From Streptomyces massasporeus (GTDB taxonomy: Bacteria > Actinomycetota > Actinomycetes > Streptomycetales > Streptomycetaceae), in assembly GCF_014648995.1 (NCBI RefSeq), contig NZ_BMSE01000021.1, forward strand, positions 62,001-126,000: a stretch of 64,000 nucleotides of DNA, written 5' to 3'. Position numbers and translations under genes: made by a program. The notes below the pieces were generated by a model, which was given only the letters and a program-made list of their open reading frames with translations, was not told the origin of the DNA and made no database searches. Shown one piece after another: positions 63,609 through 64,000 of this stretch. Position 1 is the first letter of the stretch; each line of letters opens with the position of its first letter.

Positions 63609-64000
63609 TCAGGCCTTCAACTTGTAGCCGAACCCGCGGACCGTCTCGATCCGGTCCTGGCCGATCTTCTGCCGCAGCCGCTGCACGTGCACATCGACGA
63701 CGCGGGTGTCCCCGCCCCAGCCGTAGTCCCACACCCGTTCCAGCAGCTTGTCGCGGGAGAGCACCGTGCCCGGAGCCGAGGAGAACTCCAGCAGCAGCCG
63801 CATCTCGGTCGGCGTCAGCGCCACCGGCTGCCCGGCGCGGCGGACCTCCATGCCCTCGGTGTCGACCTCCAGGTCCCCGAAGGCCAGCACGCCACCGCTG
63901 GCCGGGGCCTCCGGCACCTCGCCCCGGCCGCCGCCGGCGTGCCCGAAGCGGCGCAGCACGGCGCGGATCCGGGCGACCAGGACGGCACCGTCGAACGGCT
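63609..64000 (-). CDS. cseB: Response regulator CseB, 5' part outside the window
   Basis: The visible part is the end of the receiver domain (PFDGAVLVARIRAVLRR) and a full OmpR-type winged helix (ALTPTEMRLLLEFSSAPGTVLSRDKLLERVWDYGW in parts: LTPTEMRLLLEF; LERVWDYGWGGDTRVVDVHV). The frame is open to the window edge. It lies 14 bases upstream of cseC. In S. coelicolor CseB activates the sigE promoter. Confidence 0.9.
   Translation of the reverse strand, partial: PFDGAVLVARIRAVLRRFGHAGGGRGEVPEAPASGGVLAFGDLEVDTEGMEVRRAGQPVALTPTEMRLLLEFSSAPGTVLSRDKLLERVWDYGWGGDTRVVDVHVQRLRQKIGQDRIETVRGFGYKLKA

Overview
The window is a very GC-rich piece of a Streptomyces core chromosome. Evidence for the genus: a full-length TipAL regulator with its promoter, an XRE/DUF397/ATP-binding trio of the WhiJ type, Lsr2, CseB/CseC, a set of zinc-free ribosomal protein paralogues, and many genes that start without a Shine-Dalgarno sequence. 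From memory, the gene order matches S. coelicolor around SCO3359 to SCO3430 read backwards. The centre (ppa, dacB, DUF2342, tilS, hpt, ftsH, folE, fol genes, panC, coaX, lsr2, clpC) also recalls the Mycobacterium tuberculosis region Rv3596c to Rv3628. Both parallels are recollections, not database results. No rRNA, tRNA, insertion sequence, prophage or CRISPR array was seen.

Layout. 1-2.1 kb: a DUF2786 gene cut by the window edge and two lipoproteins separated by a 38/39-bp tandem repeat. 2.2-4.8 kb: a divergent zinc-starvation cluster (rpsN, rpmB / rpmG, rpmE, CobW-like, rpsR) around a Zur-type operator. 5.2-7.4 kb: a DUF397 protein, an anti-sigma-like ATPase and an XRE regulator, with near-identical repeat operators in two promoters. 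7.5-12.1 kb: aldehyde dehydrogenase, a DinB protein, and a PadR-controlled ABC exporter. 12.5-16.5 kb: glutamate decarboxylase plus ClC channel, then tipA. 16.6-22.8 kb: DedA, ThrE-type exporter, pyrophosphatase, a PBP4-type carboxypeptidase and a DUF2342 metalloprotein.

23-32.8 kb: tilS-hpt-ftsH-folE face a convergent folP/NTF2-like and folB-folK-DUF3180 group with a lysyl-phosphatidylglycerol synthase. 32.9-44.4 kb: a secreted esterase, a coiled-coil membrane protein, a YdbS/YdbT-like pair, an orphan nuoD beside a MidA/NDUFAF7-type methyltransferase, a two-component system, an ArsR-type regulator with a long palindromic operator, and a threonine aldolase-like enzyme. 44.5-50 kb: a tightly coupled CoA/NAD operon (DUF2520, panC, nadB, nadC, coaX). 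50-57 kb: a repeat-filled gap, small proteins, a BlaI-like regulator, a GNAT, lsr2 and clpC. 57-64 kb: secreted HAD phosphatase, M23 peptidase, TetR/MFS pair with twin operators, an araC gene broken by one stop codon, a VOC protein, and cseC-cseB running off the right edge.

Most of the window is conserved housekeeping. The less ordinary signals are the duplicated 12-bp-period operators of the XRE cluster, the nuoD/methyltransferase pairing, the loss of the P-loop in the Zur-linked CobW protein, the nonsense-interrupted araC gene, well-formed operators for PadR, ArsR and TetR regulators, and three independent intergenic tandem-repeat fields.
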